A stretch of DNA of 64,000 nucleotides from PALSA-505 sp036502085 (GTDB lineage: Bacteria > Actinomycetota > Actinomycetes > Streptosporangiales > Streptosporangiaceae), in NCBI GenBank assembly GCA_036502085.1, contig DASXZD010000098.1, positions 18,693 to 82,692 on the forward strand, read 5' to 3'. The translations under genes and the position numbers were made by a program. How positions within the stretch are numbered: the stretch's first letter is position 1; each line of letters starts with the position of its first letter. Shown piece by piece: positions 8,638 through 16,793 of this stretch. The notes under the pieces are model-generated. The model was not told the DNA's origin. It was given only the letters and a program-made list of their open reading frames with translations, and made no database searches.

Positions 8638-10101
8638 CTATACCGAATCTTTATATGCGGCGTAATATTTTTTCAGCTGGTCATTAATATCGTCTTCGCC
8701 ATAAGCCAGCAGCTCAGGCGGCGGGGTGAATTGCGAGTCAAATTGATCCATGAGCTCCGTATACCAGCGCTCCAGTTGCTCCTCGATAATCGGCGGCCAC
8801 TCCATAGGCAGGTCCCAGTCCTGCTCAAAGCCCAGCGCGAGCGTGTGCTGCACGGCGGTCTTGAGGCACTCCTCGCGGCTCATCGCCTGGATGGGCGGGC
8901 GGACCGGGGTGAACACGTCGAGTTCCTTGTCATGCGGCTCGCCCAGGATGCGGGCGCCCATCTCGTGCGCCAGCAGCGGCGACTGGTGCAGCCCGTCCCG
9001 GTACGTCCCGGTCATCATCCACAGGCCGGACACGCCGACCGCACTGAGCTCGCCGATCAGCGGGAATCCGTCGAGCGGGACCGGCCGGTTGCCGACCATG
9101 ATCCGCTCCACCGCGGCCTCGACCAGGTCGGTCCTGAGCTGCCGGGTGCAGCCGAGCAGCAGGTTCAGGTCGCCCACCTTGCCCGAATCGCGCGGCTGCG
9201 GCGAGATGTTGTTGGTCGCGCCCAGGTAGATCCGGCCCTCGCCGCGCGGCACCACGTGCAGGCCGCACGCGAACGCCCGGTTGGGCGTCCTGATCACGCT
9301 GTCCGGGACCGTCCCGTCGGTGGTGCCGATCAGCAGCGCGATGCCGTAGCCGCAGACCATCGCGGGGATCAGGTCCCGGCTCTCTTCGGGCAGCCCGGCG
9401 AGCAGGTCATACGAGGCGGCGCCGGCCGCCAGCACGACCGTGGGCGCCGATAGCGTCTGTCCCGACGCGAACGTGACCCCGGTGACCTTGCCGCCCGATA
9501 TCTGTAGTCCGGACGCGTGCTCATCGACCAGCGTCCCCTTCGCACGGGTAAACGCGGTGCCCAGGCCGCGCAGCAGGGCGATCGTATTGACCGCGCGCTC
9601 GCCCGGGATGAACATCGCCCGCAGCGGGCGCGAACCAGGCTCCGGATTGAGCCACGGGATATCGGCCGGATCCAGATCCTCGTACGGCTCCTTGTACTCC
9701 TCGAGCGCGGCCCGGATTGAGGCGTAGCCGGCGCTGTCGATCTCGGGTATGCCGATCGTGTTGAGAATGACGACGGTGCCGTTTGCGGTGCGAATGGCGG
9801 TCTCGTCGGATTCCTCGACCAGCGACTGCTCCCACGCGTCCCACATGCCGGTGGCGCGCACGTCCATGGCCAGCTTGGCCCGGCCGTGCTCGCTGCGCAG
9901 CAGGCCCGGCGTGGCCTCGCCAAAGCAGCCGTTCATCGCTCCCGCCGCAGCTGAGGCGGCGAATGGGCGGCTCGACTTCCCGACCACCGCGACCGCCAGC
10001 CCGCGCCGGGCGAGCACCAGGCCCAGCGACAGGCCGATGCTCCCGTTGCCGACAATGATGGTGTCGTATGCGCGCTGAGCATCGACAGCTTGAATAGACA
10101 T
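8638..10101 (-). CDS. FAD-dependent amine/alcohol oxidoreductase (DAO fold)
   Basis: A 487-residue protein with an N-terminal FAD-binding motif at residues 18-23 (GNGSIG) and the D-amino-acid/glycine oxidase pattern. A late GLWMMTGTYRDGLHQSP segment matches the C-terminal FAD-contact strand of that family. The family oxidises amines or hydroxy groups using bound FAD. In this cluster an amino-sugar or cyclitol oxidation is plausible, but the substrate is not shown. The ATG is preceded by GAGGGA. It lies 52 bases after the radical SAM gene starting at 11176 and is probably co-transcribed. The acidic C-terminal tail (about 90 residues) extends beyond the usual family length. Confidence 0.75.
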   Translation of the reverse strand: MSIQAVDAQRAYDTIIVGNGSIGLSLGLVLARRGLAVAVVGKSSRPFAASAAAGAMNGCFGEATPGLLRSEHGRAKLAMDVRATGMWDAWEQSLVEESDETAIRTANGTVVILNTIGIPEIDSAGYASIRAALEEYKEPYEDLDPADIPWLNPEPGSRPLRAMFIPGERAVNTIALLRGLGTAFTRAKGTLVDEHASGLQISGGKVTGVTFASGQTLSAPTVVLAAGAASYDLLAGLPEESRDLIPAMVCGYGIALLIGTTDGTVPDSVIRTPNRAFACGLHVVPRGEGRIYLGATNNISPQPRDSGKVGDLNLLLGCTRQLRTDLVEAAVERIMVGNRPVPLDGFPLIGELSAVGVSGLWMMTGTYRDGLHQSPLLAHEMGARILGEPHDKELDVFTPVRPPIQAMSREECLKTAVQHTLALGFEQDWDLPMEWPPIIEEQLERWYTELMDQFDSQFTPPPELLAYGEDDINDQLKKYYAAYKDSV

Positions 10102-10153
10102 GTACGTCCCTCAGGAATGATTGCGAACCCGGGCAGAACCGCTGTACCGCTCG

Positions 10154-11176
10154 CTAGGCCGGCACGTCGGCGCGAATGTCTTCGATATTAGGAAGCCATT
10201 CTTCGATTTTCGCCATAATACGTTCGTCACGGAATATATCGAGGTAATAGTCGGTGACGCCGTAATAGGTTCGCGACGGGTACGTCGCCAGATAGTAGTC
10301 GGCGATCTCGTCGGTCCCTGAAAGTAGCTTGTGCAGCGCCGGATGCGGGTTACGGTAGAGGAACTGCACCACCGGAGACCGCTCCTCGGCATGGATGATC
10401 TCCTCGAACGGCTGGTCGTAGAAATTGCCGAGGAAGAATGGCGTGTCCATGAACTTGTCGTTGGTGGCGGTCATCTGGCAGCTGCTCACGACGTGACCGT
10501 GCGGGTTGACGCCGAGGTGGACGCTCAGGCAGTCATCGAGCTCGTCCGGGGTCCGCTTGGTGTAGATCTGCTTCAGCCGCTCCATCGTTTCCGGGTTGTT
10601 TCCGCTGGTCGTCAGCGAGTCGAAGTAGATGGTCTCGTCCTCCAGGCCCATCTCCTTCTTGATCCACTCATCGGTCTCCGGCTGATCGGAGTACACCCAG
10701 TTAAGCTCGTAAGTCACGCCGAGGTCGAAGCAGGCGCCCCGCAGGTTTTTCACCCGCTCCAGCGGCACGTACTTGAGGTGATAAGCGCTCGCGCTCGGAA
10801 AAATGGCCTGGACCCCCGCGTCCTGAAGCTGGGAAAGCATCTTCCGCGCCTTGTCTGGCGTACGCGCCCAGTAGGCGTTGGTATTGAGGCAGACGTAGTA
10901 GCCGAGGTCACGCGCGGTGCTCGCGACCTGCATTACCTCCCTAGGGTAGAGCATCATCTCTCCGCCGGAGAGATCAAGGAAGCTCTTGCCATGCTCCGCG
11001 CCGATCCGCAGTAATTCGCCTGCGATCTCGGGAGTGAGCTTGCCGCGCCTCTTGGGACCCGACTCGACCAGGCAGTGGTCACAAGCGGCATTGCAGCCGA
11101 ACGTGTAGATCATATAGATCTTGTTGCGCTCGGCGTTGTCGTAGCACACACCGGTCTTCGGGTAATACTCCGCCAT
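10154..11176 (-). CDS. Radical SAM enzyme, paralogue A
   Basis: A 340-residue protein with the radical SAM motif CNAACDHC at C28, C32 and C35, and the SAM-binding SGGE segment. It shares position-for-position landmarks with the radical SAM gene at 13222: TNAYWAR, an S-A-x-AYH segment and PETDE. It has an SSC segment in the C-terminal half but none of the final CxxC cysteines of its paralogue, so it probably lacks a complete auxiliary cluster. The ribosome site AGGAG precedes the ATG. It heads a minus-strand pair with the DAO-type oxidase. Reaction unknown; oxidation, epimerisation or dehydration of the aminoglycoside are all possible. Confidence 0.8.
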   Translation of the reverse strand: MAEYYPKTGVCYDNAERNKIYMIYTFGCNAACDHCLVESGPKRRGKLTPEIAGELLRIGAEHGKSFLDLSGGEMMLYPREVMQVASTARDLGYYVCLNTNAYWARTPDKARKMLSQLQDAGVQAIFPSASAYHLKYVPLERVKNLRGACFDLGVTYELNWVYSDQPETDEWIKKEMGLEDETIYFDSLTTSGNNPETMERLKQIYTKRTPDELDDCLSVHLGVNPHGHVVSSCQMTATNDKFMDTPFFLGNFYDQPFEEIIHAEERSPVVQFLYRNPHPALHKLLSGTDEIADYYLATYPSRTYYGVTDYYLDIFRDERIMAKIEEWLPNIEDIRADVPA

Positions 11177-11495
11177 GACGATCTCCTAGCCTGGATGGTG
11201 GTGGGTCTACTGCCAGTGATCTATGCTTTAACTATCAGTAATCGCTGGTACCCTCGAGCTAACCCCCTGCCGCCGGACCCAGTCGTCATCCCAATGAGCG
11301 TAACACCGAGGCCCTTCCGGTATCAAGAAGAAAAACGGGCGCAATGGCCGTTTCTGCCTCCTCATCATCCGGCTTGCGGTCGTGATTCGAATGGGCCGAA
11401 TGATCGATTAGCCGGGGGCCGGGCGGCTGTCGATTCGGCTGGCCGTTAAGAACCGTTTGCGTACCGTCGGATGGCGCATCTCCCGATTGCCTGCC
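11177..11495. other. Intergenic, 319 bp, no gene seen
   Basis: This stretch separates the radical SAM gene from the glycosyltransferase gene, both on the minus strand. It is richer in A+T around 11220-11245 and probably carries the radical SAM promoter, but no good -35/-10 pair could be assigned. Confidence 0.4.
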
Positions 11496-12797
11496 CTACC
11501 TGCCGTGCGGGCCTTGCTCACCTTGCGTACCTTGCATGCCTGAAAGGTTCCTGTACAACTCGGCAACGCGCCCGGCGACCACGGTCACGTCATACCTTTG
11601 ACGCACCGCCTTGGCCGCCCGCCCGGCAATGGCCGACTGCGCTTCGGGATCACCCAGCGCGGACCTGATGCCGGCCGCGAACGCCCGGGCCGACCGCTCG
11701 GGTACCAGCCAGCCGAGTTCGCCGTGGTCAAGCACGTCCGCCACGCCGCCCACGCCGACCGCCACGATCGGCAGGCCGACCGCCATCGCCTCCAGCATCA
11801 CGCTGCCGAACTCCTCATGCAGCGGGGCCATCAGCAGCAGGTCCATCACGCCCATCAGGGCGGCGATCTTCTCGTTCGGCAGGTAGCCGGTAACGGTCAC
11901 CCGGTCAGCCAGGCCGCGGCGCGCCGTTTCCTTCTCGAACAGATCCCGCTCATTGCCATCACCGCAGATCAGCCAGTGAATGGGCTCGTCGCGCAACTCC
12001 TCGGCGATATCGAGGATGATCGGCCAGCCCTTCTCCCTGGCGATCCGCCCGACATAGCCGATCACGGCCGTGTCGCCGGACGGAGCCCACTGCCGCCGGG
12101 CTTGGCTGACCGCGTCGGTCGTCGCCTGCGCGGCGAAGCCATCGGCGTCGATCACGTCGGGCAGCACGGTGAAGTCGGCCGACCTGCCGGTGACGTCGGC
12201 AAACGCCGGGATGGTCCGCGGCGTCAGCGTGATCGTCTTGGCCGCCGTGCGCAGCGCCATCCGCTCGATCCGCCGGGCGATCGGCTGCAGCATCCGGTCC
12301 AGCGCATTCATCGGGTGATAGGTCACGATGATCGAGCAGTGAATGGTCAGCACAAGCGGCACCCGCAGCGTTCGCGACAGCAGCCAGCCGAGAAGCGGCG
12401 GAATGGTTACCCCGCTGCAATGCACGTGCAATACATCGGGTCGCCGCCGGTGCCGGATCAGGTATCCGATCACACCGAGCGCCCAGGAGAGGTTGAGGTC
12501 AACCATTCCCCGGATCCGCGAGCGCACCGGCAGCACCGGTATCCGGACACCGCGCACCTCGGTATGGTCGGAAATCTGCCATGACGTCGGCGCTCCCGGA
12601 ATGCGCAATGTCAGCACGGTCTGCTCTACGCCGGCCGCGTCCAGGGCCATCGTCAGCCGGTTGATCTGCGATTGCATGCCGCCAATCGCATCGAACTTGA
12701 CGGGCCAGGATGACTCGGCTAGCTGCGGCCAGTAAAAATGGGGGGTAAGCCGCAGTACCCACGGTGACCGGAGGGCTGGCGTAGAACCGTCGCTCAC
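11496..12797 (-). CDS. GT4 glycosyltransferase, NeoM/KanF-like DOS N-acetylglucosaminyltransferase
   Basis: A 433-residue GT-B fold protein. The N-terminus (WPVKFDAIGGMQSQ) resembles the acceptor domain of NeoM, KanF and BtrM. The C-terminal half carries the nucleotide-sugar signature IGYVGRIAREKGW and the EEFGSVMLEAMAVGLP E-x7-E motif of family GT4. NeoM-type enzymes transfer GlcNAc from UDP-GlcNAc to 2-deoxystreptamine, giving 2'-N-acetylparomamine. Finding DOS genes nearby supports that role. It starts with GTG at 12797 behind AAGGAG, 9 bases upstream; an ATG just before is out of frame. A short GTQGEQGP collagen-like tail ends the protein. Family certain, exact sugar inferred. Confidence 0.85.
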   Translation of the reverse strand: MSDGSTPALRSPWVLRLTPHFYWPQLAESSWPVKFDAIGGMQSQINRLTMALDAAGVEQTVLTLRIPGAPTSWQISDHTEVRGVRIPVLPVRSRIRGMVDLNLSWALGVIGYLIRHRRRPDVLHVHCSGVTIPPLLGWLLSRTLRVPLVLTIHCSIIVTYHPMNALDRMLQPIARRIERMALRTAAKTITLTPRTIPAFADVTGRSADFTVLPDVIDADGFAAQATTDAVSQARRQWAPSGDTAVIGYVGRIAREKGWPIILDIAEELRDEPIHWLICGDGNERDLFEKETARRGLADRVTVTGYLPNEKIAALMGVMDLLLMAPLHEEFGSVMLEAMAVGLPIVAVGVGGVADVLDHGELGWLVPERSARAFAAGIRSALGDPEAQSAIAGRAAKAVRQRYDVTVVAGRVAELYRNLSGMQGTQGEQGPHGR

Positions 12798-13221
12798 TGA
12801 TCATCTCCTTAAGGCATCCCGATGCGCTCCCGGGATGACGCGGGCCGGCCCTGATGCCGTCCGGTCCTTCGTCAGCGGATCCCCCAGGACCATTATCCGA
12901 TGAACGCCCGGCAGAAACAATGATCAATGCCGCGCATTATTGGCATACCTCGGTATCCGTTCATCGCGGGCCGCAGGCCACGCCCCGCAACGTCCGCCAA
13001 CACCCGCCTCGCAGACCGCACGCAATCGCCACAGGCATGTTCGCCGCACGGCAGTTTCCGCCGTTCCGGGGTTGTCCGGCGGGCCCGGTATGGCTTACGA
13101 TCAAGTTAATTGGCTTGCCATGCCCTTGCTATGCCCTGGGGCATCCACCCCGCGAGGTCGGCAGGCAATCGGCTCAGCTATCGCAGACAGGCCTATCGCA
13201 GAAGGATGGAGCGGATAGCTA
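12798..13221. other. Divergent intergenic region, 424 bp
   Basis: It separates the divergent glycosyltransferase and radical SAM genes, so it must hold promoters for both. A+T-rich stretches occur near 12930-12950 and 13095-13110 (AAGTTAATTGG). No confident hexamer pair or operator palindrome was found. Confidence 0.4.
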
Positions 13222-14211
13222 GTGACTGAGGTCAACGATTCCCTTGCCATCTGGGACCGGTTTCCGCCGAATGAGCGCCTGGCGATCAATTTCACTCTGA
13301 CCTGTAACTTAGCGTGCGCGCACTGCATCGTTGAATCCAGTCCGCACCGCAGCGAGCGGCTGACGCTCGACGAAGTGCGGTCGGCGCTCACGACCGGGCA
13401 CGAATCCGGTAAGAAGCACGTCACTTTCAGTGGCGGCGAGGTTTTCCTGTACCCGGCCGAAATGTGCGCGGCGATCGCCAGCGCACGCGAGCTCGGCTAC
13501 GTCGTGGACGTCGAGACCAATGCGTACTGGGCGCGGAACGACGTAACCGCGCGTAAGCACCTGACGCCGTTCGTGCAGGCCGGCATTTCCGGCGTCAGCC
13601 TGAGCGCCGACGCCTACCACGTCGCGTACTTCCCGGTCGACCGGGTCATTAACGCCGCGCGCGCCGCGCGATCCTACGGAATGCTGACCGAGATTAACTT
13701 CTGCCCGTCCAGCGATCCCGAGACCGACGAGAAAATCATCGACGCGCTTGAGGCCGCGGGCGAGCCATTCATCCGCAATGAGCTGCTCAACCGGGGCCGC
13801 GGCAGTGAGCTCATGGCCATTGAGGTGCGCCGGCCGGTCGACGACCTGCCCGACTGCGACAGCCTGACCACCACCGTGCACGCGACCGGCGATGTATACG
13901 CGTGCTGCGAACTGGAGGTCAGCACCAACGCGATGAAGCGCACGCCAGTTTTCCTCGGCTCCATCCGCTCCGCCGAGACGGCCCGACCCGACGGCGGCGC
14001 CGGGAGCGGGCCCGGGGGCGAGCGCCTGGTGACCGCCTTCTACGACCCCGCGTCGCCGATCTACTTCCGCAACCTCGTGCGCGATCACCCGATGTTCCGC
14101 GAGTTGTCCGGCGAGCGGTTCGCCAGCATCTGCGACTTCTGCCTGCAGGCACTGGGAGATCCTGACCGGGTCCGCCAGCTAACCGCCATCCTCGATGCCG
14201 ACCCGTCCTAA
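13222..14211 (+). CDS. Radical SAM enzyme with C-terminal auxiliary-cluster cysteines, paralogue B
   Basis: A 329-residue protein with CNLACAHC at C28, C32 and C35, the same residue numbers as paralogue A, then a SGGE motif. TNAYWAR, the AYH segment and PETDE are shared with the gene at 10154, so the two arose by duplication. Unlike paralogue A it keeps cysteines in ACCE and ICDFC near the C-terminus, typical of SPASM/Twitch auxiliary [4Fe-4S] binding. BtrN, a DOS-pathway SPASM dehydrogenase, shows such chemistry is known in these pathways, but this protein does not closely resemble BtrN. It starts with GTG; GGATGGAG lies 8-15 bases upstream. Reaction unknown. Confidence 0.8.
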   Translation: MTEVNDSLAIWDRFPPNERLAINFTLTCNLACAHCIVESSPHRSERLTLDEVRSALTTGHESGKKHVTFSGGEVFLYPAEMCAAIASARELGYVVDVETNAYWARNDVTARKHLTPFVQAGISGVSLSADAYHVAYFPVDRVINAARAARSYGMLTEINFCPSSDPETDEKIIDALEAAGEPFIRNELLNRGRGSELMAIEVRRPVDDLPDCDSLTTTVHATGDVYACCELEVSTNAMKRTPVFLGSIRSAETARPDGGAGSGPGGERLVTAFYDPASPIYFRNLVRDHPMFRELSGERFASICDFCLQALGDPDRVRQLTAILDADPS

Positions 14212-14379
14212 CCCCCCTCTCGCATCAAGCCACTTCGCCAGCCCGGCAGGATCCCGCCGCCTGCCGCCCGCCCGGCGGAATCCCTAGTCCCCCGCTGGGC
14301 GGCTGCCTTCATGATCGATCCGCGGCCCGCACCCCGGACAATTTCCACGCCCGCGCGACCATCTCCCCGGATGAGAAGG

Positions 14380-14448
14380 CTTTGCATGCGTTCTGCGCCC
14401 ACAAACCCGGACAAAGTCGGTCACGAACCTGTCAGAACGCATGCAAAG
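14380..14448. repeat. Perfect 16-bp inverted repeat with 37-bp loop
   Basis: CTTTGCATGCGTTCTG at 14380-14395 is matched exactly in reverse complement at 14433-14448. The arm composition (50% GC) is unlike the surroundings. It may terminate the convergent transcripts of the radical SAM gene and the dehydrogenase, or be the remnant of a small mobile element. No coding sequence lies between the arms. Confidence 0.75.
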
Positions 14449-14498
14449 TCGAAATGATCATGAAAACATTTGATCAAAGGGCTGGGCTGATCGGGAGA

Positions 14499-14569
14499 GC
14501 CAGCCGACCGGGGGAAGCCAGCCGACCGGGGGAAGCCAGCCGACCGGGAAGCCAGCCGACCGGTGGGAA
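14499..14569. repeat. Tandem repeat, four units of 16-19 bp
   Basis: Units of GCCAGCCGACCGGGGGAA start at 14499, 14517, 14535 and 14551; the third lacks two G residues and the fourth has GGTGGG. They lie just after the dehydrogenase stop codon. There are no spacers, so this is a simple tandem duplication rather than a CRISPR array. Confidence 0.75.
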
Positions 14570-14578
14570 CCGGGCTGG

Positions 14579-15562
14579 TCAGGCTGAGCTGATGAAGAAG
14601 TGGCGCAGGGGGGGCGGGCCGTCGCGGTCGTCGAGGACGCTGCCGTATTCGGAAAGCAGGCGGGGCGCGCTGATCAGCGGGCCAAGCCGGACCGCGCCCG
14701 ACAGCACCATGTCTAGCGCCTTGTCCAGCTGCTGGTAGCCGGACAGCACTCCGATGACGGTCAGCTCGCGGAGCATCACGGTGCTCGGCGGCATCGTGAC
14801 CGAGTCCTCGCCCGAATAGCCAACCAGCACGTACGTTCCGCCGGGCCGGGTGGCCTCGAGTCCGGCGGGGAAAACGGCGGCCACGCCGGTGGCGTCGAAG
14901 ACGATCTCGGGAAGATCCGCCTGCCAGTCCCCGGCAGCCGGATGGGCCGTCAGCTCGAGCTCCGCCGCGATCCGGCGGCGATGCTCTTGCGGGTCGGCCA
15001 CCAGGACCGTCTTGGCGTCGCCCGCCCTGGCCAGCTGGGCCACCAGCAGTCCGACCGTGCCGGCGCCGATCACGCCGACCGTGCGGCCGGTGAGATCCGG
15101 CGCGCGCTCCATCGCGTGCAGCGCGACGCAGAGCGGTTCGAGCAGGCAGCCTTCGGCACCGGACAGGTCCGGCGGCAACGGCCGCAGGTTGGCGGCGCGC
15201 ACGGTGAGCGCTTCGGCGAACGCGCCGGGCCGGGTGAAGCCGACCTCGTCCAGGTCGGTGCACAGGTTGTACGCGCCATCGGCGCACATGTCACACCGGT
15301 CACACGGGGACATGCCGTCCGCCACCACAGCCGAGCCGACCAGCTCGGGGCGGCTCGGCGCGGCCAGCACTCGGCCCGCCCATTCGTGACCGGGAATCAC
15401 CGGGTAATGCGCGTCGTGCAGCCCGCCGCGCAGCAGCCGCAGGTCGGTACCGCACAAGGCCACGTGCGTGACGGCGACCAAGGCCTCGCCCGGACCGGGT
15501 ACCGGTCGCCGCACCCGCTCCAGCGCGTGCCGCCGCGAGCCCCGCACCACCAGGGCCAGCAT
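14579..15562 (-). CDS. Zinc-dependent alcohol dehydrogenase, NeoA-like 2-deoxy-scyllo-inosamine dehydrogenase
   Basis: A 327-residue medium-chain dehydrogenase. The catalytic zinc ligands are visible as C37 (ALCGTD) and H59-E60 (GHEW). The structural zinc site is C87, C90, C93 and C101. A nucleotide loop GAGTVG follows at mid-protein. NeoA-type enzymes oxidise 2-deoxy-scyllo-inosamine to the amino-ketone before the second transamination of DOS synthesis. Length and motif order agree, and DOS synthase and aminotransferase genes are nearby. The frame stays open to 15736, but the extra N-terminus is Gly/Ala/Pro low complexity. The ATG at 15562 places the conserved ALVV strand at the start, as in the family. 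The substrate assignment is inference. Confidence 0.75.
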   Translation of the reverse strand: MLALVVRGSRRHALERVRRPVPGPGEALVAVTHVALCGTDLRLLRGGLHDAHYPVIPGHEWAGRVLAAPSRPELVGSAVVADGMSPCDRCDMCADGAYNLCTDLDEVGFTRPGAFAEALTVRAANLRPLPPDLSGAEGCLLEPLCVALHAMERAPDLTGRTVGVIGAGTVGLLVAQLARAGDAKTVLVADPQEHRRRIAAELELTAHPAAGDWQADLPEIVFDATGVAAVFPAGLEATRPGGTYVLVGYSGEDSVTMPPSTVMLRELTVIGVLSGYQQLDKALDMVLSGAVRLGPLISAPRLLSEYGSVLDDRDGPPPLRHFFISSA

Positions 15563-15968
15563 GTCCCCGGCCGGCACCGCTCCCCCGCCCGGGACTGCTC
15601 CCTCGGCCGGCACCGCTTCAGTCATCACCGCTCCCCCGGCCGATCCCATCCCCGCCGACGCCGCTCCGCCAGCCGGACCTGGCCCAGGTCCCGCTCCGGC
15701 CGACACCGCTTCCCCACCCGGCACCGCTTCCCCCACCCGGCACCGCTCCGCCGGCCGGCACCGCTCCGCCGGCCGATCTCGTCTCGGCCGACGCCGCTAC
15801 ACCAGCCGGTCCAGACCTCGCCCCGGCCGACGCCGCTACACCAGCCGACCCAGCTCCCGCAGATCCAGATCCGTCCGGCCCAGCCTCAGCCGACCCGGCC
15901 GGTCCCGACCCCTGGGACCCCGCAGCGGCACCCGCACCCGCGGCTGCGCTCGCCGCTTCCGCCATGGC
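15563..15968. repeat. Low-complexity GC-rich spacer between two minus-strand genes
   Basis: About 400 bases of degenerate repeats of CACCGCT, CCGGC and CGACGCCGCT motifs. All frames give Gly/Ala/Pro/Ser/Arg strings with no family signature. Two minus-strand frames are open through parts of it (15965-15618 and 15736-15563, the latter in frame with the dehydrogenase). I treat it as non-coding expanded repeat, but an unstructured N-terminal extension of the dehydrogenase cannot be excluded. Confidence 0.5.
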
Positions 15969-16793
15969 CTAGTTCTCCGGGCTCGGGGAGTCGCCGTTCG
16001 GTGAACTCGGGGAGTCGCCGTTCGCTGAGCCTGGGGAGTCGCCGTTCGCCGGATCCGGGCTGTCGCCCATCCGGTGGACGAAGAACGCGCGGCCGTGCCA
16101 GCCGTAGCGGACGAACTCGCTGTAGTCGTAGAAGCCGTCGGTGCGGGCGAAGCACTCACGCAGGGCCCGGCGCATCCCGAAGCGCGGATTCGCCCGGTTG
16201 CAGTTGTAGTCGTCCATCAGCAGCACGGCACCGTCCGGCAGCAGCCGCCCGCCGAGCAGGTGATCCAGCACGTCCACCGTGGACGCGTACAGGTCGCAGT
16301 CCAGGTTGACGATCGCCACCGGCTCGGTGATCGGCGCGGAGACCAGCGTGTCGGAGAAGATGCCGCGCACGACCGTCCAGTCCGAGCTGCCCAGCCGCCG
16401 CGGCAGCTCCTGGCGGAGCATCTCCTCGGTGCCGGGCGGCGAGGCGTCCTCGTGCTCGCGCCAGTACCCGCTGTCGGCGACCTCGTAGCAGATCGAGTCC
16501 ACCGGGTTGGTGCTCTTCGGAAATCCTGCAAAGGAGTCGTAAACGTAGAAATGACGGGGGAAGAGCGCCGCGTAAAAGTCCGACTGCGCGTTGAACTCGC
16601 TGATGAGGTCGGCGAGCAGCAGCGTGCTGAAGCCTTCGAAGCAGCCGAATTCCACGATCGCCCCGGGAATGTGGCTGCCGTAGACGTACTCGAACGTCAG
16701 CCGGAACACCTCGCCGTAGATCTGCGTGGCCCGGGCGTTGTCCGCATACGTCGAGCTGCAGACCTGCTGAACGCTGCGCGGCGTCATCGTCAC
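15969..16793 (-). CDS. TylF/MycF-family SAM-dependent O-methyltransferase
   Basis: A 274-residue protein. The SAM-binding segment is VEFGCFEGFST. Two acidic segments, VNLDCDLYAST and LLMDDYN, supply the metal-binding aspartates of TylF-type (macrocin) O-methyltransferases, which methylate sugar hydroxyls with Mg2+. A sugar or cyclitol hydroxyl in the aminoglycoside is the natural guess. The GTG start overlaps the stop of the upstream radical SAM gene by four bases. The C-terminal 30 residues are four near-copies of an eight-residue GDSPxxxN unit, encoded by 24-bp DNA repeats. They are absent from the family core and probably disordered. Confidence 0.8.
   Translation of the reverse strand: MTMTPRSVQQVCSSTYADNARATQIYGEVFRLTFEYVYGSHIPGAIVEFGCFEGFSTLLLADLISEFNAQSDFYAALFPRHFYVYDSFAGFPKSTNPVDSICYEVADSGYWREHEDASPPGTEEMLRQELPRRLGSSDWTVVRGIFSDTLVSAPITEPVAIVNLDCDLYASTVDVLDHLLGGRLLPDGAVLLMDDYNCNRANPRFGMRRALRECFARTDGFYDYSEFVRYGWHGRAFFVHRMGDSPDPANGDSPGSANGDSPSSPNGDSPSPEN

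Larger units (their letters stand above)
14212..14578. other. Convergent intergenic region with inverted and tandem repeats
   Basis: This 367-bp stretch between convergent genes holds no coding candidate. It contains a 16-bp perfect inverted repeat and a four-unit tandem repeat, both listed separately. It looks like a terminator or repeat hotspot. Confidence 0.5.

Noticed and set aside
14499..14569. CRISPR-like tandem units
   Set aside because: Units are adjacent without spacers and no cas gene is present; a simple tandem repeat.
15618..15965. 115-codon Gly/Ala/Ser frame right after the methyltransferase
   Set aside because: It is degenerate repeat sequence, with other frames equally open and low complexity; no protein family.
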